Source: Paraplanobispora siamensis
Lineage (GTDB): Bacteria; Actinomycetota; Actinomycetes; Streptosporangiales; Streptosporangiaceae
Length of the DNA stretch: 64,000 nt
NCBI RefSeq assembly: GCF_016863175.1
Contig: NZ_BOOJ01000018.1
Span: 62,001-126,000 of the forward strand
Reading direction: 5' to 3'
The notes under the pieces were generated by a model. That model was not told the origin of the DNA. It was given only the letters and a program-made list of their open reading frames with translations, and ran no database searches. The translations under genes and the position numbers were made by a program. Of the stretch, positions 1 through 8,846 are shown piece by piece. Numbering within the stretch: position 1 is the first letter of the stretch; each line of letters starts with the position of its first letter.

Positions 1-258
1 CATCCGCAGGGCGGTGATGACCATACGCAGGTCCACGGCCACCGGCTGCTGCCTGGCCATCAGGTCGAAGATCGACGTCTCGATCTCGGTGAAGATCCGG
101 TCCACCTCCGCGTCCCGGGAGATGACGCTCTCCGCGAGTTCCAGGTCGGCGTCGAGCAGGGCGGTGGTGGCACGGGAGATCGCCGACCGCACCAGCCTGG
201 TCATCTCGACCAGTCTGACGGTGAGGGCGTCGAGCTCCTCGTGATAAGCGTCACGCAT
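1..258 (-). CDS. phoU: PhoU phosphate-signalling accessory protein (N-terminal part)
   Basis: This is the first 86 codons of a minus-strand gene cut by the window edge. The ATG is at 258-256 and the protein begins MRDAYHEELDALTVRLVEM. It then shows the all-helical PhoU pattern, with a region around residues 60-86 that contains the family's RQQPVAVDLR-type segment. PhoU is a cytoplasmic protein that links the Pst phosphate transporter to the PhoR/SenX3 kinase and keeps the system off when phosphate is plentiful. The gene is divergent from phoR, as in Streptomyces and Mycobacterium, and shares a 147-bp intergenic region holding a PHO-box-like repeat. The family is about 220 residues long, so more than half lies outside the window. 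Confidence 0.93.
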   Translation of the reverse strand, partial: MRDAYHEELDALTVRLVEMTRLVRSAISRATTALLDADLELAESVISRDAEVDRIFTEIETSIFDLMARQQPVAVDLRMVITALRM

Positions 259-277
259 GAGTGTCACCGTACGCGCG

Positions 278-310
278 CGTCAGTGAACGAACCCCGACCA
301 AAAAGTGAAC
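278..310 (-). promoter_or_regulatory. PHO-box-like direct repeats (PhoP operator) between phoU and phoR
   Basis: Read on the minus strand, 310 to 278 splits into three 11-nt units: GTTCACTTTTT, GGTCGGGGTTC and GTTCACTGACG. The first and third units start with the exact GTTCAC core and lie 22 nt apart, which is two 11-nt periods. Streptomyces PhoP binds 11-nt direct repeat units of this kind. The site lies in the divergent phoU/phoR promoter region, so autoregulation by the adjacent PhoP is the natural reading. The middle unit is poor, so binding strength is uncertain. Confidence 0.65.
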
Positions 311-405
311 TTTGCGGGAAAGGCCATGACCAGGCCTCCGTGCGCCGTCTTGATGGGCAAAAGCCGCGCTTACCATCGAGAACGTGACGCCGACAGGAGG
401 ACCAT

Positions 406-1590
406 GTGAGTGAACTGATGGCGAGTCTGGCCGCGCTGGCCGGTTTCGTCGTGGGAGCGCTGGCCGTGATGGTCGTCCGCCAGACCACCGCGCAACCGCG
501 GATGACGATCCCGGTCGAGGATCTCGAGCCCGGGGCGCTTCCCCAGGGCGTCGCCTCCGTGCTCGCCGTCCTGCCGTCCTCGGCCGTCGTGCTCGACAGG
601 GAGGACCGGGTGCTGCGGGCCAGTTCGGCCGCGCGGGCCTTCGGCCTCGTCAAGGGCGACCGCCTGGTGACGGCCGAGCTCCTGGCGATGGCCAGGCAGG
701 TGCGCAGGGACGGTGAGATCCGCGAGAGCGAGATCGACGTGCCCGGCCACAAGTTCGGCCAGGAGTCGACCAACTTCGCGGTCCGGGTCGCCCCGCTGGG
801 CTCCTACGGCCAGGTGCTCGTCCTCGCCGAGGACCAGACCGAGTACTACCGCGTCGAGGCGGTGCGCCGCGACTTCGTGGCCAACGTCAGCCACGAGCTC
901 AAGACGCCCGTCGGGGCGCTGAGCCTGCTGGCCGAGACGATCCAGGACGCCGCCGACGACCCGGAGGCGGTCACCCGCTTCGCCGGTCGCATGCAGCACG
1001 AGGCCGCCCGGCTGACCTACCTGGTCCAGGACCTCATCACCCTGTCCCGGATCCAGGGCGCCGAGCCCATCCCCACCCCGTGCCCCGTCCCGATCGACGA
1101 GGCGGTGCACGACGCCATCGACCGCTGCAACACCACCGCGGCGGCCAAGGACATCGCTCTGGTCGCCGGCGGCGCCGAGGGCCTGCAGGTCTGGGGTGAC
1201 GAGGAGCTCCTGGTCACCGCGCTGCGCAACCTCATCGACAACGCCGTCGCCTACAGCCCCGAGCACACCCGGGTCGTGATCAGCGCCAGGCCCGCGGGCG
1301 ACTCCGTCGAGATCAGCGTCAACGACCAGGGGATCGGCATCCCGGAGAGCGCCCAGGAGCGGATCTTCGAGCGGTTCTTCCGCGTCGACACCGCCCGTTC
1401 CCGCGCCACCGGCGGCACCGGTCTCGGCCTGGCCATCGTCAAGCACGTCGCCGCGGCCCACAACGGCACGGTCACGGTATGGAGCAAGGAAGGCTCCGGC
1501 TCCACCTTCACTCTCCGCCTGCCCGCCTTCGGCGGCGTGGCGGTACCCGCAAAACCCAGCACCACGACCCCCCTGGAGGCCGCGCAGTGA
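406..1590 (+). CDS. phoR: PhoR/SenX3-type sensor histidine kinase
   Basis: This 394-residue membrane kinase has one N-terminal hydrophobic segment (about residues 5-24), a PAS-like region (about 45-145), then HisKA and HATPase domains. The phosphoacceptor is His163 in VANVSHELKTPVG. The N box (NLIDNAV), G1 box (DQGIGIP) and G2 box (GTGLGLAIVKH) are all present. The GTG start at 406 is supported by an AGGAGG ribosome site six bases upstream. The single membrane span with no large extracytoplasmic loop is typical of SenX3/PhoR, which senses phosphate through PhoU and Pst rather than directly. The last codons overlap the start of the response-regulator gene by four bases, so the pair is translationally coupled. 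Confidence 0.95.
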   Translation: MSELMASLAALAGFVVGALAVMVVRQTTAQPRMTIPVEDLEPGALPQGVASVLAVLPSSAVVLDREDRVLRASSAARAFGLVKGDRLVTAELLAMARQVRRDGEIRESEIDVPGHKFGQESTNFAVRVAPLGSYGQVLVLAEDQTEYYRVEAVRRDFVANVSHELKTPVGALSLLAETIQDAADDPEAVTRFAGRMQHEAARLTYLVQDLITLSRIQGAEPIPTPCPVPIDEAVHDAIDRCNTTAAAKDIALVAGGAEGLQVWGDEELLVTALRNLIDNAVAYSPEHTRVVISARPAGDSVEISVNDQGIGIPESAQERIFERFFRVDTARSRATGGTGLGLAIVKHVAAAHNGTVTVWSKEGSGSTFTLRLPAFGGVAVPAKPSTTTPLEAAQ

Positions 1591-2276
1591 CCCGCGTACT
1601 CGTTGTCGAGGACGAGGAATCGTTCTCCGACGCCCTGTCGTACATGCTGCGCAAGGAAGGATTCGAGGTCGCGGTCGCGGCCACGGGGCCCGACGCGCTG
1701 GAGACCTTCGACCGCAGCGGCGCCGACCTGGTGCTGCTCGACCTGATGCTCCCCGGCCTGCCCGGAACCGAGGTCTGCCGTTCCCTGCGGCAGCGCTCCA
1801 ACGTGCCCGTCATCATGCTGACCGCCAAGGACAGCGAGATCGACAAGGTCGTCGGCCTGGAGCTCGGCGCCGACGACTACGTCACCAAGCCGTTCTCCTC
1901 CCGCGAACTGGTCGCCCGCATCCGCGCGGTGCTGCGCCGCCAGGGCGACGTGGAGGAGCCGGGTACGGCCGTGCTGACCGTCGGGCCGGTCCGGATGGAC
2001 GTGGACCGGCACATCGTCGCGGTCCGCGGCGAGCAGGTGCAGCTCCCGCTGAAGGAGTTCGAGCTGCTGGAGATGCTGCTGCGCAACGCCGGCCGGGTGC
2101 TCACCCGGGGCCAGCTCATCGACCGCGTCTGGGGCGCCGACTACGTGGGCGACACCAAGACCCTGGACGTCCACGTCAAGCGGCTGCGCGCCAAGGTGGA
2201 GGCCGACCCCTCCGACCCGCGCTGCATCCTCACCGTCCGGGGCCTGGGCTACAAGTTCGACCCCGTGGAGGAGTGA
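1587..2276 (+). CDS. phoP: PhoP/RegX3 phosphate response regulator
   Basis: This is a 229-residue OmpR-family regulator. The receiver domain (about 1-120) has the acidic pair near residues 9-10, the phosphoacceptor Asp52 in LLDLMLPG and the conserved Lys in YVTKPF. The DNA-binding winged helix (about 130-229) has the usual RVLTRGQLIDRVWG recognition region and ends with RGLGYKF. I chose the GTG at 1587 because it overlaps the kinase stop (GTGA) and gives the family's normal N terminus (TRVLVVEDE). A longer frame upstream is only the shadow of phoR. The regulator controls the phosphate-starvation regulon and, in streptomycetes, also represses many antibiotic clusters. Confidence 0.95.
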   Translation: MTRVLVVEDEESFSDALSYMLRKEGFEVAVAATGPDALETFDRSGADLVLLDLMLPGLPGTEVCRSLRQRSNVPVIMLTAKDSEIDKVVGLELGADDYVTKPFSSRELVARIRAVLRRQGDVEEPGTAVLTVGPVRMDVDRHIVAVRGEQVQLPLKEFELLEMLLRNAGRVLTRGQLIDRVWGADYVGDTKTLDVHVKRLRAKVEADPSDPRCILTVRGLGYKFDPVEE

Positions 2277-2292
2277 CCCTCCCCGTCGCGCA

Positions 2293-2330
2293 GAGGGGGT
2301 GTACGGCTCGCGTGAGCCGTACACCCCCTC
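2293..2330. terminator. Bidirectional hairpin terminator between phoP and the lipoprotein gene
   Basis: A perfect 17-bp inverted repeat (2293-2309 pairs with 2314-2330) with a 4-nt loop lies between two converging genes. The stem is strong and works in either direction. No long U tract follows it, as is common in actinomycetes. Confidence 0.8.
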
Positions 2331-2343
2331 GTCCGTTCCGCGG

Positions 2344-2958
2344 TCAGTGGCCGCCCGCGCCCTCCGTGTCCGTGGCGGAGGGGGTCGGCGACGGCGTGGG
2401 AGCCGGCGAGGCGCCCGACGGGGACGGCAGAGCCGTGAACTCCCGGCTGCGCGTGATCACCGGGACCTCGATCGTGACGACGCCGGCCTTCTGGAACTGC
2501 AGCTGCACCTTGAGGGACTCACCACCCTTGAAGGGCTTCTTCAGCTGCTCAATCATGATCGTCGGAGTGGGCCGGCCGACGATCGCGGCCTTGCCGACGG
2601 GCAGCGGGACGGGCGCGGTCACCTTGGCGGTGCCCACCGAGGGGTCGACGCCCAGGCCGATGAGCTGGTCGTCCTCCCGGCCGTTGTTCACGATGTAGAG
2701 GTGGAGCGGCATGGACGCGCCCGCCGGCAGGGACCCGCCGGAGTCGGGGCCGAGGAAGTACGCCTGGGGAATGGCCAGGTGCCTGTTCTCGTCCACGATC
2801 TTGACGCTGAGGGCCTCGGTCGGGGCGTACGGCTGAATGGTGATCGCGTCGAATCCGGCGCCGCAGCCCGCCAGGACAGGGGCGGCTGCGAGGAACGCGG
2901 CGGCGGCGATCGCCCGGTGACGGCTGATGCGGGTCACGGTGCGAGTTCTCCTTGTCAC
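2344..2958 (-). CDS. Secreted lipoprotein, possibly with a PCu(A)C-like beta-sandwich
   Basis: This 204-residue protein has a twin-arginine-rich start (MTRRTRTVTRISRHR), a hydrophobic stretch and a lipobox at LAGC (Cys about 32), so it should be a lipid-anchored outer-leaflet protein. The mature part is beta-rich, with a segment resembling copper-chaperone PCu(A)C or other immunoglobulin-like folds (PLHLYIVNNG ... PTPTIMIEQLKKPFKGGESLKVQLQFQKAG). The Met/His metal motif of true PCu(A)C proteins is not obvious. The tail after residue 175 is Pro/Ser/Ala-rich and probably disordered. The same gene position next to phoRP and carD is kept in other actinomycetes. The function is unknown. Confidence 0.7.
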   Translation of the reverse strand: MTRRTRTVTRISRHRAIAAAAFLAAAPVLAGCGAGFDAITIQPYAPTEALSVKIVDENRHLAIPQAYFLGPDSGGSLPAGASMPLHLYIVNNGREDDQLIGLGVDPSVGTAKVTAPVPLPVGKAAIVGRPTPTIMIEQLKKPFKGGESLKVQLQFQKAGVVTIEVPVITRSREFTALPSPSGASPAPTPSPTPSATDTEGAGGH

Positions 2959-3197
2959 ACTAGAGATATGGCAGCGCCAACCCTATCTGTGGACTTTCCC
3001 GGGTTTTCGGGCGACCCGCCTGATCACGACGGGAGATGGAGCCCAGGTCATCAACGTTTTTTACCTGTCGATTCACAGAGTCGAGCAGTTGTCAAGACTC
3101 AAAACGCGGCTTTGACCTGCAGTTATGGTGATTTCACTGTTCCGGGAGCCTGTGGATACGTGGTACTCTGGAGTACAGCGGAAGGGGTACTTGTCAC

Positions 3198-3680
3198 ATG
3201 ACTTTCCAGGTCGGCGACACTGTCGTCTACCCCCACCACGGGGCTGCTCGGATCGAGGCGATCACGACCCGAACCATCAAGGGTGAGGAAAGGACCTACC
3301 TGGTTCTCAAGGTCGACAAGGGCGACCTTACCGTCCAGGTGCCGGCGGACAACGCCGAACTCGTGGGAGTTCGCGACGTCGTCGGCCAGGAGGGCCTTGA
3401 GCGCGTCTTCGACGTGCTTCGTATGCCTCACACCGAAGAGCCCACGAACTGGTCCCGCCGCTACAAGGCCAACCTTGAGAAGCTGGCGTCCGGCGACGTC
3501 AACAAGGTGGCCGAGGTCGTTCGCGACCTGTGGCGACGAGACAAGGAGCGCGGACTCTCCGCCGGCGAGAAGCGCATGCTCGCCAAGGCGCGGCAGATCC
3601 TGGTCAGCGAGCTCGCCCTCGCCGAGAAGACCAATGAGGACAAGGCCGAGGCCCTGCTGGACGAGGTTCTCAACTCCTGA
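3198..3680 (+). CDS. carD: CarD-family RNA polymerase-binding transcription factor
   Basis: The protein has 160 residues, close to mycobacterial CarD (162). The N-terminal RNA polymerase-interaction domain (about 1-65, starting [19 protein letters not shown]) contacts the RNAP beta subunit. The C-terminal helical domain (about 70-160) contains the [14 protein letters not shown] segment whose neighbouring Trp (NWSRRYK) wedges into the upstream edge of the open complex. CarD stabilises open promoter complexes, especially at rRNA and housekeeping promoters. It lies 17 bp upstream of ispF, an order conserved across Actinomycetota. The start is preceded by a purine-rich GGAAGGGG site. Confidence 0.97.
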   Translation: MTFQVGDTVVYPHHGAARIEAITTRTIKGEERTYLVLKVDKGDLTVQVPADNAELVGVRDVVGQEGLERVFDVLRMPHTEEPTNWSRRYKANLEKLASGDVNKVAEVVRDLWRRDKERGLSAGEKRMLAKARQILVSELALAEKTNEDKAEALLDEVLNS

Positions 3681-3697
3681 ACACGACATTTCCAAGG

Positions 3698-4177
3698 GTG
3701 GGCGTCGGAGTCGACGTCCACCCTTTCGCATCCGGGCGACCGCTGCACCTGGCGGGCCTGCACTGGCCGGGCGAGACCGGCCTGGCCGGGCACTCCGACG
3801 GCGACGCCGCCGCGCACGCCGCGTGTGACGCGCTGCTGTCCGCGGCCGGCCTCGGCGACCTCGGAGGGCTGTTCGGCACCTCCGATCCCCGCTGGGCCGG
3901 TGCCTCGGGCGTCTCCCTGCTGGAGGAGACCGCGCGGCAGGTCCGTGCGGTCGGCTTCGAGATCGGCAACGTGGCGGTCCAAGTGATCGGGAACCGGCCC
4001 AAGCTGGCGCCGCGCCGTACGGAGGCCGAGAAGGTCCTCAGTGCGGCCGTGGGCGCCCCTGTGAGCGTCAGCGCCACGACGACCGACGGTCTCGGTCTCA
4101 CCGGCCGGGGCGAGGGTGTGGCGGCGATCGCCACCGCGATCGTGGTGAACCTGATTCAAGACCCGCGCGTCTCTTAG
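3698..4177 (+). CDS. ispF: IspF, 2-C-methyl-D-erythritol 2,4-cyclodiphosphate synthase
   Basis: This enzyme makes the cyclodiphosphate intermediate of the non-mevalonate (MEP) isoprenoid pathway from the CDP-methylerythritol phosphate. The 159-residue length is normal. The metal-binding GVDVHPF motif at the N terminus, [10 protein letters not shown] near residue 31 and the [14 protein letters not shown] substrate-binding motif near the C terminus are intact. It is a cytoplasmic homotrimer. The GTG at 3698 is the only common start near the family's normal N terminus. A CTG overlapping the carD stop would add seven residues. It is probably cotranscribed with carD. Confidence 0.95.
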   Translation: MGVGVDVHPFASGRPLHLAGLHWPGETGLAGHSDGDAAAHAACDALLSAAGLGDLGGLFGTSDPRWAGASGVSLLEETARQVRAVGFEIGNVAVQVIGNRPKLAPRRTEAEKVLSAAVGAPVSVSATTTDGLGLTGRGEGVAAIATAIVVNLIQDPRVS

Positions 4178-4234
4178 AAGGGACGCGCGAGCGCTCCTGC
4201 GGCCGGTGAGTAGAACCTGCCGGAACATCCCAGA

Positions 4235-4275
4235 GGGCGGCCCGTTTCCTGGCGCGGTACGGGCCGCCCCTTTTT
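4235..4275 (+). terminator. Rho-independent terminator after ispF
   Basis: An 11-bp GC stem (4235-4245 pairs with 4259-4269) is followed by a run of five T (4271-4275). This is a classical intrinsic terminator closing the carD-ispF unit. Confidence 0.85.
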
Positions 4276-4345
4276 CGATGGATGATCTATGAATGTCCTG
4301 GGTAACCCCTTATTAACCATGTCTCGTAACGGGGGGGAGCCGGAC

Positions 4346-4627
4346 ATGTTGGGCTCGATCATTTCCGCGATCGTCATCGGCGCCATCGTCGGTGCACTGG
4401 CGCGACTCGTCATTCCGGGCAGGCAGAGCATCAGCATCGCGCTCACGCTCATCGTCGGTATCGCGGCGGCACTCATCGGCACGCTCATCGCGGGGGCCAT
4501 GGGCTTCGCCAACACCGGGGGGATCGACTGGTGGGAGCACATCCTCCAGCTCGCGCTAGCGGTGGTCGGCGTTCTGCTCGTCACCCAGATGCGGCCCGGC
4601 AGGACCGGGAGGGCCGATCACATGTGA
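4346..4627 (+). CDS. GlsB/YeaQ/YmgE-family small membrane protein (first copy)
   Basis: This 93-residue protein has three hydrophobic helices and the family signature: IIGxIVGALARLVIPG at the N terminus, a Gly-rich second helix and an aspartate-tryptophan loop before the third. These proteins are called transglycosylase-associated or stress-response membrane proteins, but their role is unknown. A longer frame starts at 4289. I prefer the ATG at 4346 because it has a GGGGGAG ribosome site about six bases upstream and gives the family's usual N terminus. A paralogue lies 98 bp downstream. Confidence 0.85.
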   Translation: MLGSIISAIVIGAIVGALARLVIPGRQSISIALTLIVGIAAALIGTLIAGAMGFANTGGIDWWEHILQLALAVVGVLLVTQMRPGRTGRADHM

Positions 4628-4725
4628 TCTGACATGGAATTTTTCCTTTCACAGGAATAACCCTGACCCACGGGGTAGCGACCTTTCCGTGAGAGTGAAA
4701 GTCTCACCCTCACGGGGAGGTTGAT

Positions 4726-4992
4726 ATGACCATCGCGTCCATTCTCGGAGCCATCGTCATCGGCGCCATCGTCGGCGCTGTCGGCCGCCTTCTGCTTCCC
4801 GGCAGGCAGCCGATCGGATGGGTTCTGACCATCGTCGTCGGAATCGTCGCCGCGCTCATCGGTACCGCCATCGCCCAGGGCCTCGGCGTCGCCACCACGG
4901 ACGGCATCGACTGGATCGAACTTGTGATGCAGGTCGTGCTCGCCGTCGTCGGTGTCGGCCTGGTCGCCGGGCTTCGCCGGTCCAGGGTCTAG
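4726..4992 (+). CDS. GlsB/YeaQ/YmgE-family small membrane protein (second copy)
   Basis: This 88-residue three-helix membrane protein is clearly paralogous to the gene just upstream: ILGAIVIGAIVGAVGRLLLPGRQPIGW aligns almost residue for residue in its first helix. It has a GGGGAGG ribosome site. The 98-bp spacer between the copies contains a short inverted repeat (about 4688-4713) that could be a leader hairpin or a weak terminator. The tandem arrangement suggests a local duplication. The function is not established. Confidence 0.85.
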   Translation: MTIASILGAIVIGAIVGAVGRLLLPGRQPIGWVLTIVVGIVAALIGTAIAQGLGVATTDGIDWIELVMQVVLAVVGVGLVAGLRRSRV

Positions 4993-5771
4993 CGACACCG
5001 CCGCATATAACCACTAACCACCGGTGACTTCACCGAGGCCGTACTGGGCACTCTCCGGCCCGGAGATGCTCGTGGTGACACCCGAGATGTCGCCGTCATC
5101 CAGGAAGACCCGCTCGGTCCCACAATCCGGCAGGCCGGGCGGGTCGCGGCCGTCCCACGCCGGTGCCGGCGACGCGCCGCACCGGCCGGGACCGGTCCCC
5201 GCGGGGACCGGAGGTGAGCAGATCGCCGGTCCGCAGCGGGGCGCCGCTCACTGTGTGTGGGCGAGAAGCTGCGGGCCGGTCCAATATTCAGGTATTCGGG
5301 GGAGGAAGGGCGGCCAGGACGGGATCCGGCCGTTCGCCTCTCTCCCACGGGACGACCACCGGTCGCCGTGATGCCGGTCGCAGTGACATCGGACGGATGC
5401 CCGCCGCGCCGACGCCGGCCGGACACCCGCCACTGCGATGCCGGAGGACACCCGCCGCTACAGGCGGCAGGCGCCGCGACAGGCGGCAGCAGGACTGCGC
5501 TGACCGGCCGGACGCCGGCCGCGCAGTAGAACGACGGATCCCGCGGCGGATCTCCTCGAAGCGGATCTCAGCGGGCGGGAACACACCCTGGACCAGGGCC
5601 GGCTCCTCCAAGGCCCCGGAGCCGGCCCCATGGGTCCAGGCTTTCGACGTTCCGCCTCCATCGATCCGGGCCCTGACGTTCCGCCCGGAACCAGCAGAAC
5701 CCGGTTTCCTGTCCGGGCTTCTCCCTGCTTCCCCCGCCCCGGTTTCTTCCTGGCCCGGCCTCCCGGGCGCG
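4993..5771. other. Intergenic stretch without a convincing gene
   Basis: This 779-bp GC-rich stretch lies between two converging genes. Open frames exist on both strands, but their translations are Arg/Pro-rich and have no domain pattern or good ribosome site. It contains short degenerate repeats rich in GCCGG and GGCGGC around 5400-5520. I see no RNA gene. Confidence 0.5.
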
Positions 5772-7172
5772 TCACTCCTCCGGAGGGACGGGAGTGCTCC
5801 GCATGCGGCCCGAGGGCGGGGCGGCGTCGTCGGTGTACGGCCTGCGCCGCTCGGAGGCCTCCTCATGGCCGGCGCTCTCCTCCGGGCCGGCGGTCTCCTC
5901 CAGGTCCGCGGCCTCGGAGCCGTGGGCCGGGTCGGGGGAGCTGTCCGCGCCGTGGGCCGGGTCGGGGGAGCTGTCCGCCGCCATGACCCTGAACGGCTGG
6001 GTGACCTCGCCGCGCTCGCCGGCGGAGGCCCCCGGCTCGGGGTGGTCGCCGGTCTCCGCGGGGACGTCCCAGGTCTCCACCCGCTCACTGACCCGCCCGG
6101 CGGGCTCGGGCTCCCCGGCCGCGTGGCGGGGCGGGTGCACGAGCAGGTCGGCGCGGACGGGACGCGTCAGGTCGCCCCAGCGCACCGGCCTGTCCAGCGG
6201 GTCCTGCTCGCCGGCGGGGGCGGGTACGGCGGGCCGTACGGGCTCCTCGGCGGGAGCGGCGGCGGGGGCCTCCTCGGGAGAGGAAGCGGTGGGGTTCTGG
6301 GCGGAATCCTGGGCGGGGGCCTTCTGGAACGGGGCCTTCTGGAACGGGGCCTCCCGGGCAGGGATCTCTCGGGTGGGGACTTCTTGGGCGGGGATCTCTT
6401 GGCGGGGGATCGACGGGGGCGGGGGGATCTGGTCGACCTCGGGCGTCTCCGGGGCGGGGGTCGGGCCGACCACGGGAACCGCGGGCAGGTCCTGGTGGGG
6501 GGCGGACTCCAGCGGCGGGGCCGCCTGCGGGTCGAGCCCCGTCTCCGCCGGGGGATGCGAGACCGGAGGGTGCGCGGCCGGGTGGGCCGGGCGGGCGGGG
6601 TACTCCGCCGTCGGCAGGTCCGACTCGGGGAAGGGCACGATGTCGTGACCGTGCCCGGCGGCCCGGGAGTCCATCGCGGCCCGCCGCGCGTGGGCGTGCT
6701 TGATCAGCAGCAGCCAGAGCCACAGCGCGACCGCCAGCATCACCCACGGGGCGACGGCGACCACGATGGCGGCCTGCCGTACGTCCACCGTGGCCCGCAT
6801 GGCCGTGGTCACCTCGACGGTCACCACGGCGGCGAGCAGGAGCACCAGGACGAGACCCGCCTGCAGGCGGGCGGGCCAGCGCCCGCCGCGCAGCAGCAGG
6901 ACGCTGATCATCGTGACGGCGAGCAGCGCGTCGAAGCCCGCGGGGTAGAGGTAGGCCAGGTCGGGCCGGGCCTCTCCGAGGATGGCGAGGTCGCGCAGGT
7001 CCTCGAAGGAGAGCACGCAGGCCGCGCCGGTGAGGGCGGCGACGCCGACTCCGGCGAGGGCGATGCCCGCGTTGCGCAGGGCGGTGGAGGCCCGGCTGCG
7101 CTCGGCGGGGGCGGGCGGGGCTGAGGACGGGCGGGAGACGGAGTCTGCCGCCGCGGGGGATTTCACGTCCAT
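5772..7172 (-). CDS. DUF2637-type membrane protein with long proline-rich tail
   Basis: This 466-residue protein has four hydrophobic helices between about residues 40 and 170 (ALRNAGIALAGVGVAALTGAAC ... LLAVTMISVLLLRGG ... LVLVLLLAAVVTVEV ... VAPWVMLAVALWLWLLLI), the DUF2637 layout also seen in AICE Spd proteins. Residues from about 190 onward form a low-complexity, acidic Pro/Glu/Ala cytoplasmic tail. The tail contains short tandem repeats (APFQK twice; a ten-residue DSSPDPAHG unit twice). I chose the ATG at 7172 (MDVKSPAAAD) over an upstream start because it removes a basic, non-conserved extension. The function is unknown. A second DUF2637 protein is encoded on the mobile element (14229-14912). 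Confidence 0.75.
   Translation of the reverse strand: MDVKSPAAADSVSRPSSAPPAPAERSRASTALRNAGIALAGVGVAALTGAACVLSFEDLRDLAILGEARPDLAYLYPAGFDALLAVTMISVLLLRGGRWPARLQAGLVLVLLLAAVVTVEVTTAMRATVDVRQAAIVVAVAPWVMLAVALWLWLLLIKHAHARRAAMDSRAAGHGHDIVPFPESDLPTAEYPARPAHPAAHPPVSHPPAETGLDPQAAPPLESAPHQDLPAVPVVGPTPAPETPEVDQIPPPPSIPRQEIPAQEVPTREIPAREAPFQKAPFQKAPAQDSAQNPTASSPEEAPAAAPAEEPVRPAVPAPAGEQDPLDRPVRWGDLTRPVRADLLVHPPRHAAGEPEPAGRVSERVETWDVPAETGDHPEPGASAGERGEVTQPFRVMAADSSPDPAHGADSSPDPAHGSEAADLEETAGPEESAGHEEASERRRPYTDDAAPPSGRMRSTPVPPEE
5921..5980. repeat. 30-bp tandem repeat, two copies, inside the DUF2637 gene
   Basis: A 28-bp block at 5921-5948 recurs without change at 5951-5978, giving a period of 30 bp (ten codons) and an in-frame duplication of the unit DSSPDPAHG. 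It is probably a recent slippage duplication in a disordered tail. Confidence 0.9.
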
Positions 7173-7425
7173 GGCGGTTTCGAGCGTACAGAATCGGAAG
7201 ACGGCATGATCGGCGTAAGGCGCCTCCCACGGTGCGTGTCGGGATGATGTGCGCCGCATGTGGGTCGATGTGGCAAAGGCCGTGGACGGTGATTCTTCGC
7301 CGGGCGTTGGGGACATCCCTACCTTGAGGCCATAAGACCGTTATGACCGCAAAAGGCGGCACCGAGTGGCTTCAAGGTCCGATAACCCGGCCTGTGAGGC
7401 GAGGTGAGGCGTTAGCCTTGCCATC

Positions 7426-8823
7426 GTGAGTCTGCGCCTATATGACACCAGCACACGTACGGTCCGCGAGTTCGTTCCGGTGGAGCCCGGCCGGGCGTCG
7501 ATCTACCTGTGTGGTGCCACCGTCCAGGCTCCGCCGCACATCGGTCACATCCGCTCCGGCGTCAACTTCGACGTGCTCCGGCGCTGGATGACCCGCTCCG
7601 GCTACGACGTCACGTTCTGCCGGAACGTCACCGACATCGACGACAAGATCATCCGGGTCGCGGCCGAGGAGGGCGTGCCCTGGTTCGTGATCGCCGAGCG
7701 CAACCAGCGCGCCTTCACCTGGGCCTACCAGGTGCTCGGCTGCCTGCCGCCGACCGTCGAGCCGCGCGCCACCGGCCACGTCCCCGAGATGATCGAGCTG
7801 ATGGAGCGGCTGATCGCGGCCGGCCACGCCTACGCCGCCGACGGGGACGTCTACTTCGACGTCGTCTCCTACGCCGACAGGTACGGCTCGCTGTCCAACC
7901 AGAAGCTGGAGAACATGCGGGCGGCCGGTGACACCGACACCGACACGGCCAAGCGCGACCCGCGCGACTTCGCGCTCTGGAAGGGCGAGAAGCCCGGCGA
8001 GCCGACCTGGCCGACCCCGTGGGGCCGCGGCCGTCCCGGCTGGCACCTGGAGTGCTCGGCCATGGCGACCAAGTATCTCGGGCCCACCTTCGACATCCAC
8101 GGCGGCGGCGTCGACCTGATCTTCCCGCACCACGAGAACGAGCTGACCCAGTCGCAGGCGGCCGGTGACGGCTTCGCGCGCTACTGGATGCACAACGGCA
8201 TGCTCAAGATCGGCGCGGAGAAGATGAGCAAGTCGCTCGGCAACTCCCTGCTGATCCCCGAGGTGACCAAGAAGGTCCGCCCGGTCGAGCTGCGCTACTA
8301 CCTCGCCGCCCCGCACTACCGCTCGGCGATCGACTACTCCGAGGAGGCGCTGTTCGAGGCCGCCGCGGCCTACCAGCGCATCGAGGGCTTCGTCACCCGG
8401 GCCGCCGAGGTGATCCACGACGTGGACGCCCACGCCCCGCTGCCCCAGGCGTTCACCGACGCCCTCGACGACGACCTCGGCACGCCCCAGGCGCTGGCCG
8501 TGGTGCACGAGGTCGTCCGCGAGGGCAACGTCGCGCTCGCCCAGGGCAACAAGGAGCAGGTCGCCAGGCTCCTGGCCGAGACGCAGAACATGCTCGACGT
8601 GCTCGGCCTGGACCCGCGCTCGGAGCAGTGGCGTTCCTCCGGCGGCGACTCCGGGCTGCGCGCCACGGTCGACTCCCTGGTCGCCGTGGCCCTGGAGCAG
8701 CGTCAGGCGGCCCGCGCCCGAAAGGACTTCGCCGCGGCCGACGCCATCCGCGACCAGCTCGCCCAGGCCGGGATCACCGTGGAGGACACCCCCCAGGGAC
8801 CGCGCTGGGAACTGTCACGGTAG
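7426..8823 (+). CDS. cysS: Cysteinyl-tRNA synthetase
   Basis: The product charges tRNA-Cys with cysteine in the cytoplasm. The 465-residue class I enzyme has the HIGH motif ([10 protein letters not shown], about residue 40), zinc ligands starting at the Cys in YLCGATV, the WHLECSAMA segment, the second zinc motif with HHENE and the KMSKS loop (EKMSKSLG, about residue 268). The actinomycete-specific [11 protein letters not shown] variant is present. The GTG start at 7426 matches the family N terminus. The gene lies 253 bp from the divergent DUF2637 gene and 23 bp upstream of rlmB, so the two are probably one operon. Confidence 0.97.
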   Translation: MSLRLYDTSTRTVREFVPVEPGRASIYLCGATVQAPPHIGHIRSGVNFDVLRRWMTRSGYDVTFCRNVTDIDDKIIRVAAEEGVPWFVIAERNQRAFTWAYQVLGCLPPTVEPRATGHVPEMIELMERLIAAGHAYAADGDVYFDVVSYADRYGSLSNQKLENMRAAGDTDTDTAKRDPRDFALWKGEKPGEPTWPTPWGRGRPGWHLECSAMATKYLGPTFDIHGGGVDLIFPHHENELTQSQAAGDGFARYWMHNGMLKIGAEKMSKSLGNSLLIPEVTKKVRPVELRYYLAAPHYRSAIDYSEEALFEAAAAYQRIEGFVTRAAEVIHDVDAHAPLPQAFTDALDDDLGTPQALAVVHEVVREGNVALAQGNKEQVARLLAETQNMLDVLGLDPRSEQWRSSGGDSGLRATVDSLVAVALEQRQAARARKDFAAADAIRDQLAQAGITVEDTPQGPRWELSR

Positions 8824-8846
8824 TCGCAGGCCGTACCCTAGACACC

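Noticed and set aside
4989-5529. Coding frames in the 4993-5771 gap
   Set aside because: Frames on both strands lack ribosome sites, domain patterns and normal amino-acid balance.
7173-7425. T-box or other riboswitch leader before cysS
   Set aside because: I found no T-box signature or specifier hairpin in the 253-bp divergent region.
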